Source: Siniperca chuatsi (lineage: Eukaryota; Chordata; Actinopteri; Centrarchiformes; Sinipercidae). Taken from it: a stretch of 64,000 nucleotides of DNA. Below the pieces are notes generated by a model, which had not been told where the DNA came from, ran no database searches, and saw only the letters and a program-made list of their open reading frames with translations. The DNA is taken from positions 642,859-706,858 of the forward strand of contig NC_058058.1 of assembly GCF_020085105.1 (NCBI RefSeq), written 5' to 3'. This document shows positions 1 to 12,446 of this stretch, piece by piece (the first letter of the stretch is position 1; each line of letters starts with the position of its first letter). Both the position numbers and the translations under genes were made by a program.

Positions 1-850
1 GTCTGAATTGCTTACTTTGTTCTACTTTCTTTCACCAAACACGTATGAATAACAGGATATTATCAGATAATAAATGAGTAATAGACAGTGGTAATGCAAG
101 AAAATGTCATAAATGGTAATCAGGTTAAAACTTATTATTCCAATATACATACATATGTCTCTACATATATACTTACTTATATAACAATGTGTGTATATAT
201 ATATATAATATAATATAATGAAATAGTAAAATAAAAATCAATACATCAGTGTCAATGCATGTCCATATTCTTTGGATCACAGGGATGAACAAACTCCCGA
301 GCAGACAAACGTCCATTTTGTTCTTTCCTTTCTGAGCCGCAGCATGGTGTGATTTTTGGCCCCCATGCTGGGATTTGGGGTTATCAGCCAGTCGTAAAAT
401 GGGGCAAATGGTCACTAAACTTCCCTTTGATGTCATCTCGAGTCTTGGTAGGGGGGTCTGCAAGGCTCAGAAGAAAGTGAAGACTGGATGTTTGGGGCAC
501 GTCGATCTCTTGGGTCCTCACAGAGCTTGTTTATGTGAACAAGCTGTTCAGGAGAAGGCATCAGTTCTGTGTGGAATATTTAAAATTGTCATCGATTTTC
601 CTACAATGAACTACGAGCTCTCTCTCTCTCTCACAGACCATTCAGTGGTTGAACTGATCGGGGATCAGACTGTATTTGATTGTATGTGTAGAAACGGCTG
701 CAGTTGTTTGTTCTTGTTGCTTTAATTAGAACAAACGGCTAATTTCAGAGTCATTTTAGCTGCTGTTATCACACAGACAGGAGACGGAGACGATGGAGGT
801 ATTAACTGCTGACTCACACAGTTGCACTGTGGGAGGAGGACAGATTACAG
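1..850. other. Intergenic DNA, no supported gene
   Basis: AT-rich sequence with a TA-rich tract near 150-225 and a short CT run near 619-633. Open frames here (for example 375-725 plus) match nothing I recognise and have no splice or domain support. Confidence 0.5.
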
Positions 851-959
851 ATGCGTCTCGTCGTGCAAACTGAACTGCTGAAACGTTTTTTTCTCCTCTC
901 GTGCACAAAAAGACAAAACATAAAAAGCACTGCCGTCTCATTCCCAGCTGTGCCCTTTT

Positions 960-1146
960 CTATAGTCGGTTTCCTATCAGCAGACCAACCACAGGCCTGT
1001 GTGACTGCAGCTTTATTATCTCAGCATGAGGCAAAAGAGAAACTACAGTTGAACCCAGTACAGTGACTTCCGGATCTGTGGGGATTTTTCCTGATTCATC
1101 AGAACGTGAAAAGCAGAGGTGTGCTGTGGTGTGAAAGCACAGCAGA
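960..1146 (-). promoter_or_regulatory. 3' UTR and polyA signal of ZNF gene A
   Basis: On the minus strand an AATAAA lies at 1012-1017, about 130 bases past the gene A stop. The stretch is closely repeated downstream of gene G (about 55640-55790, polyA signal 55687-55692), so A and G share a 3' end by duplication or conversion. Confidence 0.65.
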
Positions 1147-2908
1147 TCAGGCAATGATCAGTCTACGTGGCTTAAGACTATCTGGATCTGATTTCCTGGC
1201 TGGTCCTGGTCCTCCACAGTCCTCTCCATCAGCTCCTGTTTCCATCTGTTCAGTTTGGTTTTGATGAAGCTGTGAGGACCGACCAACACACTGATGGTTT
1301 TTGAGCTGACAAAGCTGAGTGAATCCTTTGTCACAACCCCTGCAGTTGAACGGTTTCTCTCCTGTGTGAATCCTCATGTGTATCTTCAGAGATGTCTTGC
1401 GGCCAAATCTTTGACCACACTCAGAGCAGCGAAATGGTTTTCTCTCTTCCTCAGTTTGGTTCTGTTGAATCTGTGAGGACTGACGACCAACACACTTGTG
1501 TCCTGTGAGCAGGTAACGTCTAGTGAATCCTTTGTCACAAACGCTGCAGCTGAATGGTTTCTCCCCTGTGTGGGTTCTTATGTGTAACTGTAACGATCCA
1601 CACCGTGAAAAACGTCTATTACACTGTGAACAGCTGTAAGGTTTTTCCCCTGTGTGGCGTGTCATGTGGTTCTTCAGATGTGTGTTATGGCCAAATCCTT
1701 GACCGCAAACTGAGCAAGTGTATGGTTTCTCTCCTGTGTGAATTCTCATGTGGATCCTCAAATTTTTCCTAAAATGTACCGTTTCCCCACACACACAGCA
1801 GCGAAAGAGTGTCTCACGAGAATTACATTCATTATTTTTCAAAGAGTTTAATTTTGACTGAGGTTCTCCGGTCTCCTTCCAACCATCATCACTGTCTTCA
1901 GGTTCAGAAGAGTCTTCAGTCTCGTCATCAGTCTCAGGTTGTAAATGTGTATCTGGATCAGAGTTCCTGGCTGGTCCTGGTCCTCCACAGTCCTCTCCAT
2001 CAGCTCCTGTTTCCATCTGTCCAGCTGAGCTGCTGGCTGGAGGCTCTGCCTCTCTGTTCTCCTCAGTTTGGTTTTGATGAAGCTGCGAGGACTGACAACC
2101 GACACACTTGTGGGTTTTGACGTCTTTATACCAAGTGAATTTTTTGTCACAAACACTGCAGCTGTATCGCTTCTCCCCTGTGTGGACCGCCATGTGTTGA
2201 GTCATATTGTCCTTTCGTGAAAATCCATGACCACACTCGGAGCAGCTAAATGGTTTCTCTCCTGTATGCGTTCTCATATGTCTCTGCAGTTGTTCCTTGA
2301 TCCTAAATCTTTTATCACACTCAGAGCAGCTAAATGGTTTCTCTCCTGTATGAGTTCTCATGTGTTCCATCCGTTTTCTCTTGGTACGAAATCTTTTCTC
2401 ACAATCGGAGCAGCTAAATGATTTTTTGACAGTATTACATCTCTCATCGCTTACAGGGATTTCATTATTTTCCAGAGAGTTTAAACCTGACTGAGGTTCT
2501 CTGGTCTCCTTCCAATCATCATCACTGTCATCAGTCTCAGAAGAGTCTTCAATCTTGACATCAGTGTCAGGTTGTAAATGTGTATCTGGATCAGAGTTCC
2601 TGGCTGGTCCTGGTCCTCCACAGTCCTCTCCATCAGCTCCTGTTTCCATCTGTTCAGTTTGGCTTTGATGAAGCTGTGAGGACTGAGGTTTCTCTTCATC
2701 TTCTTCACTCTTCACAGGGACAGGACTGAATGGGAACTTGGTGATATCGGCCTCCTCCAGCACTCGAAGCTGCTCTCCCTCCTGACTGATCCAGAGCTCC
2801 TCCTGCTCCTCTTTAATGTGTGGGGGCTCTGGGTCCTGGTCCAGACTGGGGCTCCAGTCCTGCTGCTCAGGGGAACCTCTTCTTTCCTCAGCGACAGCTG
2901 CTGGACGT
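1147..2908 (-). CDS. ZNF gene A, exon 2 (ten fingers, frameshift near its start)
   Basis: This exon encodes a multi-finger C2H2 protein, presumably a nuclear DNA-binding regulator. After an acidic segment ([32 protein letters not shown]) come three groups of fingers: fingers 1-4, 5-8 and 9-10, joined by TGEKPF-type linkers inside groups and by repeats of the acidic segment between groups. The last finger of each group is atypical, ending H-x-C. Finger 5 lacks the usual Phe. The splice acceptor CTGCAG lies just before 2908 and fits the phase-1 donor of exon 1 at 7532. However a C run at 2870-2873 has four bases where genes C and F have five, so the frame entering from exon 1 (DVQQLSL...) leaves the finger frame after about 13 codons. 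Either the gene is broken, it starts inside the exon, or the base is a sequencing error. The finger frame itself is open for nearly 600 codons. Confidence 0.75.
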
Positions 2909-2926
2909 CTGCAGGACACACTGAAA
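2908..2926 (-). promoter_or_regulatory. Tandem splice acceptors of gene A exon 2
   Basis: Two AG acceptors lie 12 bases apart, TTTCAG (exon would start at 2920) and CTGCAG (exon at 2908). Using the upstream one would add four codons (VCPA) without changing frame. Genes C and F have the same pair. B and G have CAC in place of the upstream CAG, leaving only the downstream site. Confidence 0.5.
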
Positions 2927-3094
2927 GACAGAAACACATTGAGGAAAACTGTAATTTCGTGCTAACTAGGGGTGGAACCGTCTTTGTCTCTATTCAGGAC
3001 GTTCAGCTGGGAAGCACCTTGCTTCAGTTTGTCTGAGAATATAGAAAGTAAACCGCAGGACCTCAGTGAGACGACCTGATTAAATAAAGGTTTA

Positions 3095-3120
3095 TTATAT
3101 ATATATATATATATATATAT
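3095..3120. repeat. (TA)n microsatellite in gene A intron
   Basis: About 13 TA units. The preceding sequence (TCAGTGAGAYGACCTGATTA) also precedes the longer (TA)n at 39173, so the two tracts are paralogous. Confidence 0.9.
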
Positions 3121-6030
3121 CTGAGGGAACATCTTGTGGAGGAAGTGTTCATCCCTCCACAGACTTGGCAAGCAGCACTGAAGCTGTTCTGGAGGCTCGG
3201 AACAAGGAGGGTACGGGTAAGAAGTGGACAGGATACGAACGATCGCGCCAAGAGAGAACTGTCTTGTTCTGGTAAGATTTCACCTGTGATTCTCAGAATG
3301 GTGAAATAACATTTTTCTGTTTATTGTTATTGGTTCTGAAGAAAAGACCAGATACGGAAATAGGAAAAAGGGGTTCTAGGTAAGGGTGACGACCCGCTAG
3401 GGCAGGTCAGGGACCGCTAGAGAACCGCCATGGGTTCCCATAATAGTAAACTCAAGAAAACAGAAGAGGGAAAGATGTCTGACTCAGCACCGGGCCTCCA
3501 GATAAAAGTTTCCTAATCTTCCATACATGCTAACAAATTATGGTAATGAGAGCAGCAGTCAGTTTGGAGTGTGGATTTCCTTCGAGGGGCAGTTTTAGTG
3601 CAAAACAAATGAAGCAATTAAAGAGTAAGGTTAGGAGAAGGTTAGCGAGTGAAAAATAGGCACATGTCAAAAAGGGAAAGGAAAAATATATACAATTTAA
3701 AGCAGATTGGAAGGCATTAGGCCTGCAGATAGAGTATTTTAGTAAATCTGAGTATTCCACAGATTATTCCATCGATTAATCAGATAAAACCTTTTGCTTT
3801 ATCAGAGAGCAATAGTAAATATGCAAAAGAGAAAATCAGGCAGGTCTCTTAAAATTAATTAATTGGTTTCATTTTTAGAAAAATCTACATTTTTATTGCT
3901 TAAATTACAATAATAATATCTGTCAGAACTGAACCCTTTCAGTGTCGTATTATATTCTGGGTTTTAAAGGAAACATGTTCTGAAATGCAAAAACAAACAG
4001 CTTTGCTTTAAAAAAGGTTTATAAGTTTCAGAACTACAAGTTTCAGCCGGACTACAGCTCAGTGACGGGAGCCTTCGCGGTCTTCTTCGTGGCTTCTGCA
4101 GGACGCAGAGACGAGCGGACAGGAACTGTGACATCATCATAGTAATAACATGAATGAAGCTCAGGCTTCCACAGACCGACCGCAGCATTGTAGTTTCTGT
4201 GGTTAATAACTCGGGGACGCCATAACTCGCCGCCACGCTGATTCACGTGGTTAACGAGCCGTGACACGCGGCCATAATGAACGCAGCCTCCACCGGCCTT
4301 CACCCACCATGTGTCGGGTCGCTCTGCGGACTGGATGCAGAGGCTGAAGCAGAGACGTCGAGCTGTTGTGGTCGGCTGGTTCATCTTTACAACAGAAACA
4401 CTGTGCAGAGTTCTCATGGACTCTTTCTTCTGTTATGAATTGGCGCCATATAAATAAAATTTAATTGAATTTCTGTCTCTTCTCTGCGCCCCTCGCTGTT
4501 TTCTGTCTTCCTCCTCTTCGTAATCCGCGCTGTCAAATCTCACCAAAGATGCTCTGAACGTCTCTGATCACACAGCTTCACCGCGTTGTGCGACAGTAAT
4601 AACCATCCGTGCGAAACACAGTGCGCGCCGTATCACCGACATCTTCCTGGCTCCGCCTATGTCAACAATCTTTCATGGCAACAATCACAGCAATGGTGCA
4701 GGCGACAATCAGCATAGTCCAGCCCTACGTGTTTGAGCCTTCTGATTTGGAATCGGAGGACGAAGCAAAAGCCCTGCATCTGAAAAATGTTCATTTCAGT
4801 TGGTCACTGAATGTTCATTGGTCACTGAATGGTGAGTTAAAAAATGCTTTGCTAGCCACATTACGCGTAATTTTCGTAATAAATATCAGAGCCTAAGCAC
4901 GATAAGCCCAATTTACAAAAACTTAAATGACAACATTTCAAATTTGGATTGAAACTAATTTCTAATACTTTCTAGATGCTTACTATTATGTACATAAGAC
5001 CATAAATTACATAGTTAGAAGGCTATTGTGGATTTGGGTTTCCAGTGGCATTAAAAACAACAGGAGCTGAGCCAAAGTGCTTTCCAGTTGAGGCAGATGG
5101 GATTAGGATCTGCCTCAAACAAATGCACATAATTAAAAGGAATAGTTTAAAATAAAAACAATAGAAGTAGAAATACAATGGAATAAAACCAGCAACAGAC
5201 TGAAATGCAGTAAGAGGACATTAGAAAAAAGTTAAAAGGGGAACTTGACAAAGTGCATGGGGCAGCCTCAGACTGAACTAAAGGCAAGAGAGAAAAGATG
5301 GGTCTTTAAACTTGATTTAAAATTGTCAGTGGTGGAACAGAACGTGTTTGGTTTTTGCTGGACCATGCGTAGGGGACCGGCCTACTGACTCCATCCTGTC
5401 CATATTGTTGAAAATACTGAGGTTGCGGCCTTTGGCCAGCAGGTCAATGATCCCTCTGGTGGTCAAAAACTGTTTTATTTCTATCTTCATTTTTTAATGG
5501 TTGGGGTAATGTTAAGGATTAGTCATGAAACTGGGGAGATGGCTGTAAATAGTCGGGTTTCTTTACCTCAAGTACAAAAATGAATAAAACTAAATGTCTT
5601 CAGCGTGCACGGGCTACCCCAAACAAGGCCCAAATAAAATGTGCCGCGCGCACTTTCGCGGAAAAACTCTTCGTATGAGTCAATAAATCTTCAGGTCTTC
5701 CACAACACTGTAATTCAGGCAAGAATACAGCAAACCAAGGCTGGTTCATGAACCCAGACACTGAAGACTGAAGCACAATATATTGCTTTATATTGCCTGG
5801 AAAACTCCCTCCCACTGGGGAGCTTATTCCCCAGGGTAACACCCCTTTACCATATTCCCATAATGTGTCAAAACATGCAACGTTAGTCTTCTGTGTAGAT
5901 TTAGTCAATATACTACAAGTGCACAAGTTAGTTATATGACATTAATATATTCATAGCAAAAGGCACATTTAATGAAATCCACTATGGCACCTTTTACTGT
6001 AGCTGCATACAGGGCATTGGTCTGTTCCAT
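3121..6030. other. Gene A intron, mostly unidentified
   Basis: This is the gene A intron between exon 2 and the Tc1-like element. A short L2-like LINE tail (TTATGAATTGGCGCCATATA) sits near 4430-4475. ORFs at 3964-4417 and 5600-5926 match no family I know. Nothing else is recognised. Confidence 0.5.
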
Positions 6031-6038
6031 CTGTTATA

Positions 6039-7352
<1,314 letters not shown>

Positions 7353-7531
7353 ATTTAAGTGCTTACGGTTATATTAATTTCATACATCCTTTTGAGATTA
7401 AGCGCATACATTTCATTTAACGTTACTAATAAAAAAAATATACCACAGTTTCTCTTCTCACTGCAAAGTTTTCTGAGAAGTTGGCAGCCCAGGTGAGAAC
7501 AGGGAGAGAAGAAGAAGTGAAGCGGACAGAC

Positions 7532-7724
7532 CTGCGCTGTGTAGCCGAAGCTGAGGCTGGAAAACAGCGGCCAGCAGCTCCCGCTGTCGCTCGTTCTCCT
7601 CTTTTGAACGACGAAGCTCCTCCTCGTACTCTGCTATCGTCCTTTCAAACAGCCCAAATATCTCCTCAGCAGCCGCAGTTAGTCGCTGCTTCACCAGCGC
7701 TCTCAGCATCTGGACTTTACACAT
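7532..7724 (-). CDS. ZNF gene A, exon 1 (N-terminal helical module)
   Basis: Starts at ATG 7724 (MCKVQMLRALVKQ) and runs 64 codons plus one base to the donor GCAG|GTCTGT at 7532. The peptide is rich in Ala, Glu, Arg and Leu (TAAAEEIFGLFER, YEEELRR), predicting one or two amphipathic helices. It is neither KRAB, SCAN nor BTB. Similar first exons are common in percomorph ZNF genes, but I know of no proven function. The open frame extends 11 codons upstream of this ATG, but MCKVQ is chosen because it is the conserved start in B, E and F and corresponds to MSEVQ, MSRLQ and MCAVQ in C, D and G. Confidence 0.85.
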
Positions 7725-8034
7725 TTTCACACAATGACGCCAACTTTTCCTCCACAAACTCCGTCAGAAACGCTGTTTGCTCTCCGTCAAACAGCCGCTC
7801 TGACCGGCGCTGCTGCAGCTAGCATGCTAAGCTAACTCCCGTCCCCGGCGCTCTGGCGGCAGCTAGCATGCTAAGCTAACTCCCGTAGCTCTGTAGGCTA
7901 CCGGGAGATGAGTCAGAGGTGAAACCTTCAGCACAGAGTCCGTTCAGACGGGTTTATCCGGACACACAGAGGCTCTTCCTCAACACAACAACGGGACTCG
8001 AGCGATGAAGCTAAACACACCGGACGCCATTTTG
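7725..8034 (-). promoter_or_regulatory. Gene A promoter/5' UTR region
   Basis: Nearly the same as the regions upstream of B, C and F. It contains two copies of a unit with core GTTAGCTTAGCATGCTAGCTGC-like sequence (read on the minus strand), and a conserved stretch ending at GGACGCCATTTTGC, which resembles a YY1 site. The matching distal part (CACTTCCGGGT- and CACTTCCTC-like ETS motifs) lies at 8690-8760, separated by an inserted element. Confidence 0.6.
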
Positions 8035-8682
8035 CTAAGTACAATAGATGAGAGCAGCGCATCCGGGTACTTTGCCCCTGCGTCAGGCCGCCGCCCCTCT
8101 AATTTGACCGGCGGCAAATGCTAATTCCTCATTCTTCACTTCCTACAAGGTTTATTTTTTAGAAATTAGGTCAGCTCAATTTATGTTAATTATTAAAATT
8201 AAAATACCCTCTGCTCCCCGGTCTTTCGAGTGGACAGACTGTTGAACCAAACTCCATTGTAAAAGCTTGTGTTTTACGGTAGGGCCACATTGTTTCACAG
8301 TAAAAACTTTAGTCACACCATCACTACGACCCTTTTCTGATTCGCTTCGATCTACAGGCACAATCGGCACACATGCCATTTACTCAGTAACATCATGAAC
8401 TAACCTGTTGTGAAGTGTTTGCCACTTTACCTGAAGCCACAGATCTCTACTAAAATTGTTCTTCGTTCTTTTGGGGAAAAATAAATTGTAAACTGGGGTT
8501 GTTTTTGTTTTTTTTTTTTGTTTGATGTGCAAAATGCGGCGCAGTAGCTTTTATGCATGGCGCTACTAGTTTTTTCAATTGGCGCTGGCACTTTTACAGC
8601 GCTTGTTGTCACCAAAAAGGGGGCGTGGTCGTTCTGAAGACAGGAAAGTGACGTATGTCTGCTTTCATCTACCATCTAAGTA
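8035..8682. mobile_element. Non-autonomous TIR transposon in gene A promoter
   Basis: Gene B's promoter is continuous where gene A has about 640 extra bases. The insert is flanked by the direct repeat CTAAGTA (8035-8041 and 8676-8682). Its ends are imperfect inverted repeats (AATAGATGAGAGCAG left; TGGTAGATGAAAGCAG right, reverse complement). No transposase is encoded. A 7-8 bp target duplication would fit a hAT-like element. Confidence 0.75.
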
Positions 8683-8935
8683 AAAAAAAAAAAAAGTAAA
8701 ATCGCTTCCGGGTTTCACTTCCTCTCGTCCGTCAAAATAAAACCTCCAGAATTTTACTGGCTGTATATGAAGATGGAGGACATGACAGCTCCCTCAAACC
8801 CCGCCCCCTCCATGTTAGCGGGTGGGACATGAGCCAAACTAAAAACTCAAAAGTACACAACAAATACATTTTTCCCAAAGATGGTTTCTGTCATTTTATG
8901 TAGTTCTTACCACGCTGATGTGTGTGGATCAAAAG

Positions 8936-9345
8936 ATTGTCTCTCTCCGTTGACTACAGTACATATTTTTTCCGAAATAAGGTCCCATGGTTCTGTGGAC
9001 ACCGGGGGAGAGGGGCTTCGTCTCTCTATATGAATATAATCAGTATAAAAACATCATGACTTCTTATACCTGTGGTATAGGTACTCGTACCTACGACCGA
9101 ATCACAGCCATGCTGACATCAGTACAACAGCACTCCCTCTCGTGTGATGTTGCAGAAGTTTCTGCCTCTTAAAGGAAGTTCTTCCTTGCCGCTGTGGCCA
9201 AGTGCTCGCTCATGGTGGGATTCGTTGGGTCTCTGTAATTAATATTATAAAGAGTTCGGTCTGGACCTGCTCTGTAGGAAAAGTGCAGTGACATAACTTC
9301 TGTTATGAACTGGCGCTGTATAAATTTAAATGAATTGAATATTGC
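8936..9345 (+). mobile_element. TIR-element arm fragment followed by L2-like LINE 3' end
   Basis: 8936-9035 repeats the arm sequence also seen at 15030-15150 (inverted) and 15980-16100. The rest, GTTTCTGCCTCTTAAAGGAA to GAACTGGCGCTGTATAAAT at 9345, is the 3' tail of an L2-like fish LINE. No coding capacity. Confidence 0.65.
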
Positions 9346-10439
9346 TTTAGTATTGCAGTTTTATTCCATTCACAAAATTAAGCATTACATCAAATAACAT
9401 GCTCGGTGATTAATAATAACAATGTCTTTAAACTAAACCAGTAAACAAGCAAGTTACAACAGCAAAAGGCAGATAATACAACATACTCACAAAATAACAT
9501 TGCGATAAAATGCACTAAGGAACAAAACAAGACAATAATCTCCAATTTACAAAGGAATCAGTTTGTTCTGTCTAAACCCCTCCGCTTTCAGATGGATTTA
9601 TATTAGTCTGAAAGATGTCCCGACGCCCATTTTATTGAAGACATCAGCGCAGAAAAATACTGTCTGGAAACAGTTTGCTTAAAATATAAATCAGACTGTA
9701 CAAATTATAGGCGTACATTAATGTGTACATTACATTTATATTACAAGTTGTTTACTTCCACTGTGACCGAGGGAATGAAAAAGAAGCCAAAATAATTTAG
9801 ATTACAGATTAAAACATGATGTATCCAAACTAGACCATCTGATCATCTGACTAGTTTGTCTAAATGTGGAAAAAGCTTTTGACTCAGTGAGATTTAACTT
9901 TCAAATGTCTTTAGGGAAAGTATGAATAACCGGCAGGGTGTTGCTGAAGGGAGGGGAGTCTTTGGGAGAGCAGGGGAGGGTCTATTTGGGAAAACAAACT
10001 TTTAAAAACAGATTAAAGTTACATGAAAAAGTTACGTAGGTAAATAGTCCTGTTTTCAGTGGCTGGCGGTGTCACTCGTGTTTAACTGACCTATGACACT
10101 TATAACCTGCTCGTCACACCTGTTCCACTGTCACATACCACTGTCCATACTGATGATGCTACACTGCTATTATGACGATTCCTTACTGAAGTGTACTGCT
10201 TCGGTAACGGTACGCCTAACGCACAGCATTTCACTAGCGTTTATGGTCGTTACGCTTGCCATTAGCCTAGCTCCGTTAGCTTAAAAAGCTACCAGAAAAG
10301 TACAACGTTGATCACATCAGTGACAGTTGCCTACAATAAGTGGTTATTGTCCAGTTTAATGTTGTGTCATTAGCCACAAGTTTTACCTGCCGGTGAAAAT
10401 AGGCACCTGTCAGTGAAACACAAGTCTGTATATATTATA
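9346..10439. other. Intergenic DNA between genes A and B
   Basis: No gene or repeat recognised. The ORF at 10093-10284 has no family match. Confidence 0.4.
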
Positions 10440-10600
10440 TAAGAATCAGAATCAGCTGTATTGCCAAGTAGGTTCACACATACAAGGAATTTGCTTTGGT
10501 ATTTTGGTGCAAAACAATAAACACAGTAGAAATATAAAGCAACAATATAATATAACAGGAGTTGTCTGAGTGTGTTAATACAACATTTCTTCATCCAGAA
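10440..10600 (-). mobile_element. LINE 3'-end fragment
   Basis: Starts AAGAATCAGAATCAGCTGTA and reads on as the reverse complement of a fish LINE tail (TACAAGGAATTTGC). Too short to classify further. Confidence 0.55.
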
Positions 10601-10986
10601 CACACCAAGTAAGCTAGCTGAAGGGAGCGCGGCAGGTAAAGATGGACTTTCTAACCGGCTCTCTGTGCTGGGTGCAGTCGCGTCAGGCCGTATGATCGAT
10701 CATCTCATGAATGTGGACACGCGTTCCCAACTTTGATAACCTTCTATCAGGCCGTGTGAACTGATCAGGACAGAAACTGCTGACTTGTTGATTATGTGTA
10801 TAATAGAGACCACAAGTTAAGAGACAAAAGAGGAAAAGAAACGAAAACATTGTCGGTCCGCAGAAGGTCAATGAAATAGGTTCAGAATCACACTTTGCCA
10901 ACTTGTTCTACTAACAGACGACTTTAAATGAAACACGTTGACCGTAGCTGTTTGATCAGTTCATTAATCCGCAGTGATCTGAACAT

Positions 10987-11213
10987 ATGATCTATGTTAT
11001 TACATTGTATTATCATCATCAACCGGTAAACCCACTTTGTACTTCACAGTTCTTTTATACTTATAACCACCTGGTACTTAATTTATTTTCTGACCTGTTT
11101 TATAGTGTATCATATCGTTTTTTAGTACTTTCTCCTGTGTGCACTGACGTAAAGGCGAGCTGCTGTAACAAAGAGTTTCCCTTCGGATTAATAAAGTATT
11201 TCTGATTCTGATC
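10987..11213 (+). mobile_element. Rex1-like LINE 3' UTR fragment
   Basis: Matches the 3' end of the longer LINE at 21800-22010, including TATTATCATCATCAACCGGT, CTCCTGTGTGCACTGACGTA and the end AATAAAGTATTTCTGATTCT. A solo 5'-truncated copy. Confidence 0.75.
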
Positions 11214-11757
11214 TGCTATTGATACACAATACAATTCAATTTATTCAGCTAATTATAGCTCCAGACAGAGTTCAAAACAAAAAACACGACTGTCATCATC
11301 ATCAATCTAAAAATGAACAAACTCCTAACATTAAAATCTGACATTTTGAAAAACACTGAATATGTGAATTCATTATTTTACGTTTTAACTCTGACATTAA
11401 AATTCGGAACAAATGCTAAAACATAATAAAACATTTCTAGCTTCATGACGACATTGTGAGAACGGAGCTCGGTCGTCTTCTTACTGCTTGCAGTTAAATC
11501 TCATTTCTACCTGTTTCTCGTGTGTTTAGTCTTTTTTAATAACTCAACATGAATGTTTTTGGTCAGTCTGCTCCTCGGCCAATAACTGAAAACAGTCGCT
11601 CAGTCGGTCAGCTTGTTGCGTTTTCTTTAACACTAGCTGACCATCAACACTTAACTATTCTAACTAACTACTGGAATTTCCCATATATCTGTTTTACCAA
11701 CAAACTGTTTCAATAGCACGTATCTAACTCCTCTAACTGATCATTTCCTCTACAGAA
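11214..11757. other. Intergenic, nothing recognised
   Basis: AT-rich sequence downstream of gene B. A short ATTCAATTTATTC repeat-like piece lies near 11230. No coding signal. Confidence 0.4.
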
Positions 11758-12446
11758 CTAAGTCTTTTCTTCAGTCTCAGGTTCAGAAGAGTCTGACGTC
11801 TTGTCATCAGTGTCAGGTTGTAAATGTGTATCTGGATCTGAGTTCCTGGCTGGTCCTGGTCCTCCACAGTCCTCTCCATCAGCTCCTGTTTCCATCTGTC
11901 CAGCTGAGCTGCTGAAGCTGTGCGGTCTGACGACGGACACAGTTGTGTCTTTTAAACGTATTATACCAAGCAAAACTTTTGTCACAAACGCTGCAGCCGT
12001 ACAGTTTCTCTCCTGTGTTGATGCTCAAGTGTTGAGTCAGAGTTCCTGCTTGTGTAAAACCTTTCCCACAGTCAGAGCAGCTGAACGGTTTCTCAGCAGT
12101 TCTACGTCTCAAATCACTGACAGAGACTTCATCATTGTTCAAAGAGTTTAAACCTGACTGAGGTTCTCGGGTCTCCTTCCAACCATCATTGCTGTCGTCA
12201 GTCTCAGAAGAGTCTTCAGTCTCGTCATTACTAAGTAGATCTAAATGTGTATCTGGTTTAGAGTTCCTGGCTGGTCCTGGTCCTCCACAGTCCTCTCCAT
12301 CAGCTCCTGTTTCCATCTGTTCAGCTGAGCTGCTGGCTGGAGGCTCTGCCTCTCTGTTCTCCTCAGTTTGGTTTTGATGAAGCTGTGAGGCCCGACGACC
12401 AACACAGTTGTGGTTGTTGACGTCTTTATACCAAGTGAATCTTTTG
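11758..12446 (-). pseudogene. Broken former 3' part of gene B exon 2
   Basis: Downstream of the present gene B stop, ZNF coding sequence continues in other frames: an H-x-C finger and acidic segment, two more fingers at 12316-11879 (CSDCGKGF, CSVCDKSF), and a third acidic segment at 11985-11758. The frames are separated by indels, including the one that ends gene B near 12486-12526. It looks like a lost extra module that matches modules still present in gene G. Confidence 0.8.

Noticed and set aside
2481-2708. Recurrent 65-85 codon frames starting [13 protein letters not shown], present in every ZNF gene
   Set aside because: They are the +1 frame of the conserved acidic segment. Their similarity follows from conservation of the real frame, and there is no independent start or splice support.
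4052-4417. 121-codon minus frame upstream of the Tc1-like element
   Set aside because: No domain, no splice partners and no repeat copies; treated as chance.
7458-7757. KRAB, SCAN or BTB domain in the ZNF first exon
   Set aside because: The sequence has none of the hallmark residues of these domains; it is a separate short helical module.
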